Positions 1-7,077 of a stretch of 64,000 bases of DNA are shown one piece after another. The translations under genes and the position numbers were made by a program. Source of the DNA: Pyxidicoccus caerfyrddinensis (lineage in GTDB: Bacteria > Myxococcota > Myxococcia > Myxococcales > Myxococcaceae); NCBI RefSeq assembly GCF_010894405.1, contig NZ_JAAIYA010000001.1:369341-433340 (forward strand), written 5' to 3'. The notes beneath the pieces were generated by a model that saw only the letters and a list, made by a program, of their open reading frames with translations, did not search any database and had not been told where the DNA came from. Within the stretch, counting starts at the first letter, position 1; the number at the start of each line of letters is the position of its first letter.

Positions 1-325
1 CGCCTTCCTCGCCGAGCGCCAGCGTCGTCCCGGGGCCCGGAGGCTTCACGCCGCCTTCCTCGCCGAGCGCCTTGGTGGTCATCGGCGGAGGCTTGATACC
101 GCCCTCCTCGCCCACGGCCAGCGTCGTCGCGGGGCCCGGAGGCTTCACGCCGCCCTCCTCACCGAGCGCCTTGGTGGTCATCGGCGGAGGCTTGATGCCG
201 CCTTCCTCGCCCACGGCCAGCGTCGTCGCGGGGCCGGGGGGCTTGATGCCGCCCTCCTCACCGAGCGCCTTGGTGGTCATCGGCGGGGGCTTGATGCTGC
301 CCTCCTCGCCCACGGCCAGGGTGGT
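1..325 (-). repeat. Tandem core repeats of the graspetide precursor (7 TTxxxxEE octets)
   Basis: Octets lie on the minus strand at 325-302, 277-254, 226-203, 178-155, 127-104, 79-56 and 28-5. They alternate between TTLAVGEE (units 1, 3, 5; TTLALGEE in unit 7) and TTKALGEE (units 2, 4, 6). Units are 16 or 17 codons long, so the two-unit period is 99 bases. The DNA copies are almost identical, which points to recent expansion by whole two-unit steps. The array continues past base 1. Confidence 0.9.
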
Positions 326-424
326 CAGCTTCGGCTCCTTGGGAGCCCCGCCTTCCGGCCGGGTCGGCGGCCTGGGCGTCTCGTACTTGATGAACGGCGG
401 TGCCTTCGGAATCCTGGTGGTCAC
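1..424 (-). CDS. Graspetide (plesiocin-like) precursor peptide, truncated by window edge
   Basis: The frame is open from a GTG at 424-422 to the window edge, so the C-terminus is missing. A strong ribosome binding site (AGGGGGAG) lies 4 bases before the GTG. An in-frame ATG at 466-464 has no such site. The first 33 residues form a leader containing APPFIKYE, which loosely resembles the PFFARFL recognition motif of microviridin leaders. After it come at least seven octets of the form TTxxxxEE, each followed by a G-[GS]-[IV]-K-P-P linker. TTxxxxEE is, to my knowledge, the core motif of plesiocin, a group-2 graspetide whose Thr and Glu side chains are esterified into hairpin-like bicycles by an ATP-grasp ligase. 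Such a ligase gene is divergent 103 bases away. The product is inferred to be a ribosomal peptide with many cross-linked rings, possibly a protease inhibitor. A short repetitive structural protein is the alternative. Confidence 0.8.
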   Translation of the reverse strand, partial: MTTRIPKAPPFIKYETPRPPTRPEGGAPKEPKLTTLAVGEEGSIKPPPMTTKALGEEGGIKPPGPATTLAVGEEGGIKPPPMTTKALGEEGGVKPPGPATTLAVGEEGGIKPPPMTTKALGEEGGVKPPGPGTTLALGEEG

Positions 425-527
425 GAAACTCCCCCTGTGAACACCTGGATTGTCGGAAGTAGGCATTTGTAGTTGCCTGAGAAAAAGCGATACCTCCGGA
501 TACACCCGGCGGCCTGGGGGCACGGCC
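425..527. promoter_or_regulatory. Head-to-head intergenic region of the graspetide locus
   Basis: This 103-base stretch separates the precursor (leftward) and the ATP-grasp gene (rightward), so both promoters must lie here or overlap the gene starts. It is clearly AT-richer than its surroundings. GATACCTCCGGATAC at 489-503 holds two GATAC copies around a TCCGGA palindrome and could be an operator. I see no convincing -35/-10 pair. Confidence 0.4.
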
Positions 528-1478
528 TTGAGAATCGGCATCTTCGGTGACGGCAATGACCCGCAGTGCGCGGCGGTGGCGCACGAGGCGGGAGTCCTGG
601 GAGCAGAAGCGGTCATCATCGACAGCGAGGCCCTGGAGCACGGCTGGCCGCTGTCCATGAAGGACGACGAGACGTACTACCTCGGGCAGCGCGTGGACGA
701 CTTGCGAGGCTTCTACCTGCGCTTCGTCCCCGCCCCCTTCGTCCCGGCCCTGGAGCAGGACGGAGCGCTGGTGCTCTACCAGGACTGGCACGACCACTTC
801 ATGCAGACGCGCGAGCGCGCCTCCTACTTCGTGGCCTGGCTGCTGAAGCTGGCCCACCAGGGCGCCACGCTGGTCAACGGCCCGCACGCCGCCAGCGTCA
901 TGCAATACAAGCCCTTCCAGCTCCACGCGCTGCGCAGCCTCGGCGCGCGGGTGCCACGCACGCTCATCTCCAACGACCCGGCCGCCATCCGCGCCTTCCA
1001 CGCCGAGGTGAAGGACGTCATCTTCAAGCCCATCATGGGTGGCGCCGTCACGCGCGAGCTCGACGCCGAGGCGCTGGAGCGACTGGAGGCCGTCACGGCC
1101 TCACCCGTCATCTTCCAGGAACGGGTGCGCGGAGACGACCTGCGCATCATGCTCGTCGGCGACGAGGTCGTCTCCTGCGTGGCCATCGAGACACCCGAGC
1201 AGCACCTCGACTTCCGGGCGGACCCCATCTACAGCGGGGGCGAGGCCCGCTACCGCGAGGTGCCGCTGCCCGAGCCGGTGAAGGACTTCTGCCGCCGGGC
1301 GGCGCGTGCGTGCGGCCTCACCTTCGCCGGCATCGACATCAAGCACCACGGAGACGACTACGTCTTCCTGGAGCTCAACAGCTCGCCCATCTACCTCGAC
1401 GTGGAGGTGAAGCTCGGGCACCCCATCAGCCGCGCCATCGCGAAGGCCGTGGTGGAAGGGGCGCGCACCGCGCGGTAG
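528..1478 (+). CDS. ATP-grasp ligase, candidate graspetide maturase (MvdD/PsnB type)
   Basis: A 316-residue ATP-grasp protein, the usual length of graspetide ligases. The protein opens with LRIGIFGDGND. It then carries VNGPHAASVMQYKPFQL and VPRTLISNDP, which match the conserved N-domain and ATP-lid region of the RimK/MvdD family, followed by the ATP-contacting KPIMGG. Near the C-terminus, GIDIKHH and YVFLELNSSP supply the Asp, Glu and Asn expected to bind Mg2+. These enzymes activate Asp/Glu carboxylates as acyl phosphates and form esters or amides with Ser, Thr or Lys side chains of a precursor peptide. I chose the TTG at 528 because GGGGG lies 7 bases upstream and the frame before it is poor. 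A TTG at 450 is also open. The divergent neighbour encodes a matching TTxxxxEE precursor, which makes a graspetide role much more likely than a RimK-type glutamate ligase. Confidence 0.82.
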   Translation: MRIGIFGDGNDPQCAAVAHEAGVLGAEAVIIDSEALEHGWPLSMKDDETYYLGQRVDDLRGFYLRFVPAPFVPALEQDGALVLYQDWHDHFMQTRERASYFVAWLLKLAHQGATLVNGPHAASVMQYKPFQLHALRSLGARVPRTLISNDPAAIRAFHAEVKDVIFKPIMGGAVTRELDAEALERLEAVTASPVIFQERVRGDDLRIMLVGDEVVSCVAIETPEQHLDFRADPIYSGGEARYREVPLPEPVKDFCRRAARACGLTFAGIDIKHHGDDYVFLELNSSPIYLDVEVKLGHPISRAIAKAVVEGARTAR

Positions 1479-1498
1479 TGCGGCCGCCTCGGTGCTCG

Positions 1499-2200
1499 TC
1501 AGTCCTTCGCCACGCGAGCACCTTCGATGGAGAGCGCGGCATCTTTCGCTGCCTCCTCGGGAGTCTTGCCGCGCTCGCGTGCGACGATGAAGGCGGAGTA
1601 CCACCCCGACCAGTGATGCTTCGGAGCGGTCGGCTCGTACGCGCCATGGTGCTTCTCTGCTTCTTGGAGAAGCTTGGTCAGGGTCGCGACGTCCCTGCCG
1701 AGGCCTCGTCCGGGAAGCCGCGTCTTGACCTCCTGGAGCATCCAGGTGTTGCCGTCTGGATCACTGAATGAGGCCCATGAGCTGTAGGATTGACCTTTCG
1801 GGTCCGGGCCCGACACGCGTCCCTTCGTCCCGTCGACCTGGAGGCCGTCCGCGAAATGGAACACCTCGCTCACGCCGACGCCCTGTCCAATGAGCCTGGC
1901 GCGTGCTGCCTCGACGTCATCGACGACGAGGAACGTTCCGTGAACCGAGCCCGGCACGGCTGTCGTGAGTCCCTTGCCGAGCATGATGGAGCACTGCGAG
2001 CCAGGAGGCGTCATCTGCACCACCCGCCAGTCCTTGCCGTTGGCGAAATCGGCGTCTACCCGCCACCCCAAGCTCTCGTAGAAGCGCTTGGCGCGATCGA
2101 CATCGGACACCGGGATGACGACGACCTCGAGCTTCAGGTCGACCGCCACCGCGGTGGGGGGTTGGGTGGAGTGTTCATCGCGCATCTGTGTGCTTCTCAT
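1499..2200 (-). CDS. VOC-family (glyoxalase/bleomycin-resistance fold) protein with C-terminal helical extension
   Basis: A 233-residue protein. Residues ~20-155 form a VOC domain: LEVVVIPVSDVDRAKRFYESLGW opens the first beta-alpha-beta-beta-beta unit and FSDPDGNTWMLQEV closes the second, with the metal-site Glu in the expected last strand. Residues ~165-233 form a separate helical part with HH, HHWSGWYSAF and an acidic tail. Similar extensions occur on some actinobacterial VOC proteins. GGAGGT, 6 bases upstream, supports the ATG at 2200 over the longer frame. The gene is divergent from a LysR regulator, which probably controls it. The substrate is unknown; dioxygenase, isomerase or antibiotic-binding roles are all possible for this fold. 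Confidence 0.75.
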   Translation of the reverse strand: MRSTQMRDEHSTQPPTAVAVDLKLEVVVIPVSDVDRAKRFYESLGWRVDADFANGKDWRVVQMTPPGSQCSIMLGKGLTTAVPGSVHGTFLVVDDVEAARARLIGQGVGVSEVFHFADGLQVDGTKGRVSGPDPKGQSYSSWASFSDPDGNTWMLQEVKTRLPGRGLGRDVATLTKLLQEAEKHHGAYEPTAPKHHWSGWYSAFIVARERGKTPEEAAKDAALSIEGARVAKD

Positions 2201-2332
2201 TGTGACCTCCGAGCGTTCCCACGCTTCGTGGACCCTCGATTGCCAATGAAGCACCGCACCTGAGCGCGCTGTATTGGCCGGTCGTGTCGATTGCTCGCCC
2301 GGTATGTGACATGGTGGCAGCGAGGCAAGAGC

Positions 2333-3217
2333 ATGGACCTGGAAGAGCTGCGGGCCTTTCTCGATGTCGCGGAGACGGGCTCGTTCCTGGCCGCCGCGGA
2401 TTCCCTGGGAGTGTCGCGCACGACGTTGAGGCGCCGCGTCGAGGCGCTCGAGGCCCGTGCCGGCGTGCCACTGCTCAAGAGCACCCGGTCAGGCATCATC
2501 CTGACGGAGGCCGGCACGGTGCTCGCCCAGCGCGGGCGCATCATGATGCAGGAGACGAGCGCACTGCTGGCCTCCATCCGCGAGGTCGGCCAGGCCCCGT
2601 CGGGCCTGCTGCGGGTGGTGCTTCCCATCGGGCTCCCGCCGCACCTGCTCACCCCGCTCTTCGGGGCGCTGCGCACCACGTACCCGCAGCTGCGCGTCCA
2701 CGCCCGCTTCAGCGATGACCCGCTGGGCGAGCCCCTGGACGACGTGGACATGGCGGTCCACTTCGGCGAGGCGCTGCCCAAGGGGCCGTGGCTGTCACAC
2801 GAGCTGCTGCGCGTCCGTGAGGGGTTGATTGCCAGCACGGAGTACCTGGAGCACCGGGGCGTCCCCCGCTCCGTGGAGGACCTGAAGGGCCATGAGCTGT
2901 TCTCGTGGGAGGCTCCGGGAGAGGACGCGCGCCTCTGGCCCTCGCTCCGGGGACCTTCGTTCAGCGTGGAGCCCGCCCTCATCACCCCGGACATCCACCT
3001 CATCCGTTCGTGCTGCATCGCCGGTCAGGGCATCGGCCGGGTCCCCAGTGTCGAGCTGCCCGACCCGGGCGGTGTCGGAGAGGTGCTCGTGCCCGTGCTG
3101 CCCGACGTCGTGGGCCGGGAGCGCCCGCTCCGCATCAGCGTGCCCGAGGCGCTCTCCGAGATTCCCAAGGTCAAGCACGTGCTCGCGCACATCCAGGGCT
3201 TCCTCGCCCCGCTGTGA
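2333..3217 (+). CDS. LysR-family transcriptional regulator
   Basis: The protein has 294 residues, the standard LysR length. It starts at MDLEELRAFLDVAETGSF, the typical LysR N-terminus. The winged helix-turn-helix follows (AAADSLGVSRTTLRRRVEALE), and then an effector-binding periplasmic-protein-like domain from ~residue 90. The ATG at 2333 is preferred over an upstream TTG because the conserved domain begins exactly there; GAGG lies ~10 bases before it. It is divergent from the VOC gene across 132 bases, the classical layout for a LysR protein controlling its neighbour. Its inducer cannot be guessed. Confidence 0.9.
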   Translation: MDLEELRAFLDVAETGSFLAAADSLGVSRTTLRRRVEALEARAGVPLLKSTRSGIILTEAGTVLAQRGRIMMQETSALLASIREVGQAPSGLLRVVLPIGLPPHLLTPLFGALRTTYPQLRVHARFSDDPLGEPLDDVDMAVHFGEALPKGPWLSHELLRVREGLIASTEYLEHRGVPRSVEDLKGHELFSWEAPGEDARLWPSLRGPSFSVEPALITPDIHLIRSCCIAGQGIGRVPSVELPDPGGVGEVLVPVLPDVVGRERPLRISVPEALSEIPKVKHVLAHIQGFLAPL

Positions 3218-3319
3218 GCCCTGACGACGCGATATCGGCCATCGCCTGTCCACCTTTGGCCATCGGCCGCCGCCGGTACGGGCTACTCCTGAGGCGCACA
3301 TTCCGCGCTGGAGCCCGCC

Positions 3320-3952
3320 ATGCACATGCCGACGCGTCTCGCCCTGACGGTTGCCCTGCTGACCCTGTCCGCCCACGCCAAGGAGCCGTCGCAGGGGGCC
3401 ACGACGTTCACCGTGTACGAGGCCTTCCTCAGCCCCGCGCAAGAGCCCGGTGAGGAGTCGGAGACGCCGAAGGTGCTGGAGAAGAGCCTGGGCGCCACGG
3501 CACCTTCCACGCCGCGCGAGAGTCGGAAGTCCCGGGGCTGGGGGCAGGTCCGGTTCGCCAAGGACCTGAGCCGGGCCTACGTCGACGTCCAGATTGAAGG
3601 GGTGAACCCCGCCGACATCATCATGTTCCACATCCACTGCGGTCCGCCGGGGGTGCTGGGCCCCGTCGTGGTGAACCTCGGCGAGCACGGTGCCCTGCCG
3701 ACGACGTTGGCCAGTGGAAAGCTCTCCCTGGAGCTCACCAACAAGGACATCGTCTTCATCAAGGACATGAAGGGCATGAAGCCCGGGCTGCCGGAGAGCT
3801 GCCCCGCCGAGCTGGGGTTCGCGACGCAGACGAAGACGATTGCTGGCCTGGAGTCTTTGGCGAAGAAGGGCGTGCTCTATTTCAACCTCCACACCAAGGC
3901 GCACACCTACTACGGCGAGATGCGCGGGCAGCTCTACCCCGCCCAGCCGTAG
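3320..3952 (+). CDS. Secreted CHRD-domain protein
   Basis: The protein has 210 residues with a signal peptide (cleavage probably after SAHA, residues ~16-19). The body carries the CHRD signature: AYVDVQIEGVNPADIIMFHIHCG, then PGVLGPVVVNLG, and at the end ...VLYFNLHTKAHTYYGEMRGQL. CHRD domains are beta-rich and were first named in chordin; bacterial copies are secreted and of unknown role. GGAG lies 6 bases before the ATG. A second ATG two codons on is equally possible. No operon partner is evident: the LysR gene ends 102 bases upstream, and the next gene converges on it. Confidence 0.8.
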   Translation: MHMPTRLALTVALLTLSAHAKEPSQGATTFTVYEAFLSPAQEPGEESETPKVLEKSLGATAPSTPRESRKSRGWGQVRFAKDLSRAYVDVQIEGVNPADIIMFHIHCGPPGVLGPVVVNLGEHGALPTTLASGKLSLELTNKDIVFIKDMKGMKPGLPESCPAELGFATQTKTIAGLESLAKKGVLYFNLHTKAHTYYGEMRGQLYPAQP

Positions 3953-4026
3953 GCGCATTGCACAAGCTCGGGACGCGGCGGCCCTCATGCGCGGAGCCGC
4001 CGCATCCATCACGAAAGCCCCACCGC

Positions 4027-4644
4027 TCAGTACGCGACGACGGTGCGCGGCGTGGTGCTGGTGAAGAAGTCCGCGTAGGTGGCGACGTAGTTGCCGCCGC
4101 TGCCCGTCTCGCCGCTGATGACACCGGTCTTGGTGCCACTCACCGTGAGGGTGGTGCCATCCGCGAGGATGGCCAGGCTCCCCGTGTAGATGCGGCCCGA
4201 GCCGAACATGCCCGCCGAGAGGCCCTCGCTGCGCACGAAGGCCATCGTCTCCGGGTCCACGTGCCGGAGGGACAGCAGGGAGGGCGAGCTCCCGCTCGGG
4301 GAGGACTTGTAGACGTAGCTCACCGCCACGCCCAGGTCGTTGGCCGCCAGGGACAGGACGGGCGTGAAGCTGGTGGACGAGCCCAGCAGCAGGCTCGCCT
4401 GGGCCCACGGGCACGTGGCCGAGGCCGCCCGGTTCAGCCGGACGTCATAGACCGGGGGCAGCGTGCCCGGCCGCTGGATGGAGAAGATGTTGAAGTCGCA
4501 CCCGCGCGAGGTCCCCGCCGTCAGCCCCGCCTCCTGCGTGACCAGCTCCGCGCCCGGCTCCTGCTGCGACTGGGGCTCCTGGCCTCCACACGCGGCGAGT
4601 GCGACCGAGACACAAAGATAGACACCACGCTTGAACATTTCCAT
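4027..4644 (-). CDS. Putative lipoprotein of unknown function
   Basis: The protein has 205 residues. MEMFKRGVYLCVSVALAACGGQ is a type-II signal peptide with the lipobox LAAC, so the mature protein should be a lipid-anchored outer- or inner-membrane protein. The mature part is rich in Ser, Gly and Thr, with no domain I recognise. It contains stretches such as VLSLAANDLGVAVSYVY and GSLAILADGTTLTVSGTK that suggest beta strands of a WD/propeller or lectin-like fold. AAGGAGG lies ~10 bases before the ATG at 4644, which I prefer over the longer frame from 4686. Divergent from the expansin gene across 121 bases. Confidence 0.6.
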   Translation of the reverse strand: MEMFKRGVYLCVSVALAACGGQEPQSQQEPGAELVTQEAGLTAGTSRGCDFNIFSIQRPGTLPPVYDVRLNRAASATCPWAQASLLLGSSTSFTPVLSLAANDLGVAVSYVYKSSPSGSSPSLLSLRHVDPETMAFVRSEGLSAGMFGSGRIYTGSLAILADGTTLTVSGTKTGVISGETGSGGNYVATYADFFTSTTPRTVVAY

Positions 4645-4765
4645 GCGCTTGCAGCCTCCTTGGTTGACAGGCGCGCAAGCTACCAATCTTGAGAGTCATT
4701 GCAGTAACAATCTGTCTGCTACAGGACTGAAAGCCGGCGCCGTTTGCGGGTATGATTCACGGCGT

Positions 4766-5461
4766 ATGCGCTCACTTCGCTCCCAGTCCCGTTCCCTCCT
4801 CCTCCCCCTCGCCGCCGCGTTCCTCGCGTGTGGTGCGTGCAGCGACGACGCTTCTGGCGGCGGTACGCCGCTGGGGGAAGAGGTGAAAGGCATCGCCACC
4901 TTCTATGACGCCACCGGCGCCGGCAATTGCAGCTACGAGGCCGGCGGCGACCTGATGGTGGCGGCCATGAACACGCCCCAGTACGACGACAGCGCGGCGT
5001 GCGGCATGTGCGTGGACATCCAGGGCCCCAAGGGCAACGTCCGCGTGCGAATCGTGGACCGCTGCCCGGAGTGCGACACCGGCCACCTGGACCTGAGCCG
5101 CGAGGCCTTCGCGAAGATCGCCGACATGCAGGCCGGCCGCGTCAACATCACCTGGACGCCGGTGTCCTGCGATGTGGCCGGCAACCTCGAGTACCACTTC
5201 AAGAACAGCAGCAACGCGTGGTGGACCGCCATCCAGGTCCGCAACCACCGGCTGCCCATCAAGAAGCTGGAGTGGAAGCGCGGCACCGGCGGGTGGAATG
5301 ACGTGCCCCGCGAGGACTACAACTACTTCGTCAACGGCAACGGCATGGGCGACGGCAGCTTCCAGCTCCGTGTCACCGCCAGCGACGGCCAGCAGGTGGA
5401 GGACACCCTCCAGAAGGTGCTCGACGACGACAGCGTCGACGGCTCCAGCCAGTTCCGCTGA
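4766..5461 (+). CDS. Bacterial expansin (EXLX-type) lipoprotein
   Basis: A 231-residue protein: a signal peptide with a possible lipobox (AFLACGAC, residues ~17-24), a double-psi beta-barrel domain (GIATFYDATGAGNCSYE ... CGMCVDIQGPKGNVRVRIVDRCPEC ... HLDLSREAFAKIA) and a C-terminal carbohydrate-binding domain (NAWWTAIQVRNHRLPIKKLEW ... YNYFV). HLDLS corresponds to the HFD/DLS motif of expansins, and the paired tryptophans fit the flat aromatic surface of the EXLX1 second domain. Expansins loosen cellulose or cell-wall networks without hydrolysis. In a predatory soil bacterium it could act on plant, fungal or algal walls, or on peptidoglycan. The start is ATG 4766, directly before the signal sequence; the ribosome binding site is weak. 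Confidence 0.85.
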   Translation: MRSLRSQSRSLLLPLAAAFLACGACSDDASGGGTPLGEEVKGIATFYDATGAGNCSYEAGGDLMVAAMNTPQYDDSAACGMCVDIQGPKGNVRVRIVDRCPECDTGHLDLSREAFAKIADMQAGRVNITWTPVSCDVAGNLEYHFKNSSNAWWTAIQVRNHRLPIKKLEWKRGTGGWNDVPREDYNYFVNGNGMGDGSFQLRVTASDGQQVEDTLQKVLDDDSVDGSSQFR

Positions 5462-5528
5462 CACCTGCTACGCTCCTGTTCTCAGGTTGCAGTTGCATCA
5501 GCCCGGCAACTGGAGGGGAATCCCGGGC

Positions 5529-7031
5529 GTGAGCGACGAAACGCTGGAAGCACGGGTGCGGGCCATTGCCGGCGAGGTGCTGGCGGGCGCGCGAGCCATC
5601 AACGAGGACGGGGCCGGGAACTGGTCCGTCAGCGAATTGCATGGCGCGCCGGACCTCTCCGTCTCCCAGGGCGAGGACGGACACGTGTCGGTGTCCGTCG
5701 AGCTGGTCGATGAGGACACGGGGCAGCTGATGCCCCTGCTCCTCGCGACCACCCGGGGCGACGTGTCGAGACCCGGGCGCGCCGCGAAGCATGGGCTCCT
5801 GGCGCAAGCAGAAGCGCTCGCGCGGCGGCTGGGCGCCCTGGACGTGCGGCCCGAAGGGGGCGAGTCGTCCCAGGAGGCCCGGGTGGAGGCCATCGCCCGG
5901 GAGGTGCTGCGAGGCACCGGTGTGGACGTGGCGGTCCGTCAGGATGACGAGGGCCACTGGAAGGTGGAGGTCGAGCGGCTCCTCGATCAGGGCCTGTGGG
6001 ACTTCCACTACCAGGTGCTCGCGACGACCCGGGGCGACGTTCCCATGCCGATGCTCGCCGCGAGGCTCGGGCTCTCCGCGCAGGCCGAGGCGCTCGCGCG
6101 GCGGCTGGCCGCCCTGGACGTGCGGCCCGAGGAGGCGCCGCTTCTCGACGACGCCGCCGAGGCCTTCCACGGCGCCGTGGAGGACCTGCGTCAGGAGCTC
6201 ACGCTGGCCGCCCACTCGCTGCCGGAGATCCTCTCGATTGGCGGAGGACTCCACTGGCCCTACCTGGAGGACGACAGCGTCATCCGGCGGGTGCTGAAGG
6301 TGTTCGTCCAGGACGTCCGGCAGCGACTGGCGGACGAGAAGGACTGGCCGGAGGTCATCGAGGCGGACCGGCTGGAGGCCGCCTTCGAGGACCTGCGCGG
6401 CGCGGGCATCATCGCGGTGATGGGCGCCACGGACACCCTGAGCGGTGGCTGGGACATGATGCAGGAGCTCGCGCACGAGCAGCGGGAGCGCGGGCTGAGT
6501 CCCTGGGGCGCGGTGTTCTTCCACCACCAGGACATCGAGAGCGCGCTGGAGGGCCACCCGCTGCACCTCGCCTTCGGTGAGCTCACCGACGCGGAATACC
6601 GGGACGAGGAGAAGGACGTGGTGGTGGCCCGGGCCGTCATGGACGCACTCCGGAAGCATGGCTTCGAGCCGGAGTGGACCGGCAGCGCGAACACCCGCAT
6701 CGAGCTGCGTCCCGCCTTCCCCTGGCGACGCCGCCGCTCGCGGGTCGACACCACCGAGCACCTCCATTTCGAGCCCCTCCCCGGCGAGCTGCTGGAGCTG
6801 CTTCCCCGGCTGCGCACCGTCGCGCTCACGGGCGATGGCATGACGCCGTACGTCCTGTCCGGGATGCGCTCGAGCAGCGTCGAGGAGCTCACGGTGCGGT
6901 ACGCGTCGGAGGAAGAGGCCCGCGACGCACTGCCCGACCTCGTCGCGCGTGCGAAGAGCCGCTTCCCCCGGCTCCAGAAGGTCACCGTCAGGGACAGCCG
7001 CGAGTACGAGGAGACCGTGTACCCGTCCTGA
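5529..7031 (+). CDS. Protein with duplicated N-terminal domain and DUF6891-like centre
   Basis: A 500-residue cytoplasmic protein of unknown function. The N-terminus holds two homologous units (~residues 3-108 and 118-203). Each begins with LEARVRAIAGEVL/QEARVEAIAREVL and ends with LATTRGDV...QAEALARRL(G/A)ALDVRPE, an internal duplication. A central domain (~275-400) with AFEDLRGAGIIAVMGATDTLSGGWDMM, GAVFFHHQDIESAL and LHLAFGELTDAEY resembles DUF6891. The C-terminus (~405-500) looks like a small alpha/beta domain. GGAGGGG lies about 11 bases before the GTG chosen here. The gene follows the expansin gene by 67 bases on the same strand but shows no functional link. DUF6891 is named from memory. 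Confidence 0.6.
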   Translation: MSDETLEARVRAIAGEVLAGARAINEDGAGNWSVSELHGAPDLSVSQGEDGHVSVSVELVDEDTGQLMPLLLATTRGDVSRPGRAAKHGLLAQAEALARRLGALDVRPEGGESSQEARVEAIAREVLRGTGVDVAVRQDDEGHWKVEVERLLDQGLWDFHYQVLATTRGDVPMPMLAARLGLSAQAEALARRLAALDVRPEEAPLLDDAAEAFHGAVEDLRQELTLAAHSLPEILSIGGGLHWPYLEDDSVIRRVLKVFVQDVRQRLADEKDWPEVIEADRLEAAFEDLRGAGIIAVMGATDTLSGGWDMMQELAHEQRERGLSPWGAVFFHHQDIESALEGHPLHLAFGELTDAEYRDEEKDVVVARAVMDALRKHGFEPEWTGSANTRIELRPAFPWRRRRSRVDTTEHLHFEPLPGELLELLPRLRTVALTGDGMTPYVLSGMRSSSVEELTVRYASEEEARDALPDLVARAKSRFPRLQKVTVRDSREYEETVYPS

Positions 7032-7077
7032 CCCATTCCCAACACAACACCGCGAGTCCGCGGCTGCAGGAGGCCCC

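Noticed and set aside
72-440. Plus-strand repeat ORF (GGGLIPPSSPTASVVAGPGG-like units)
   Set aside because: It is the mirror frame of the minus-strand graspetide precursor. It has no start signals and its repeat simply reflects the coding repeat on the other strand.
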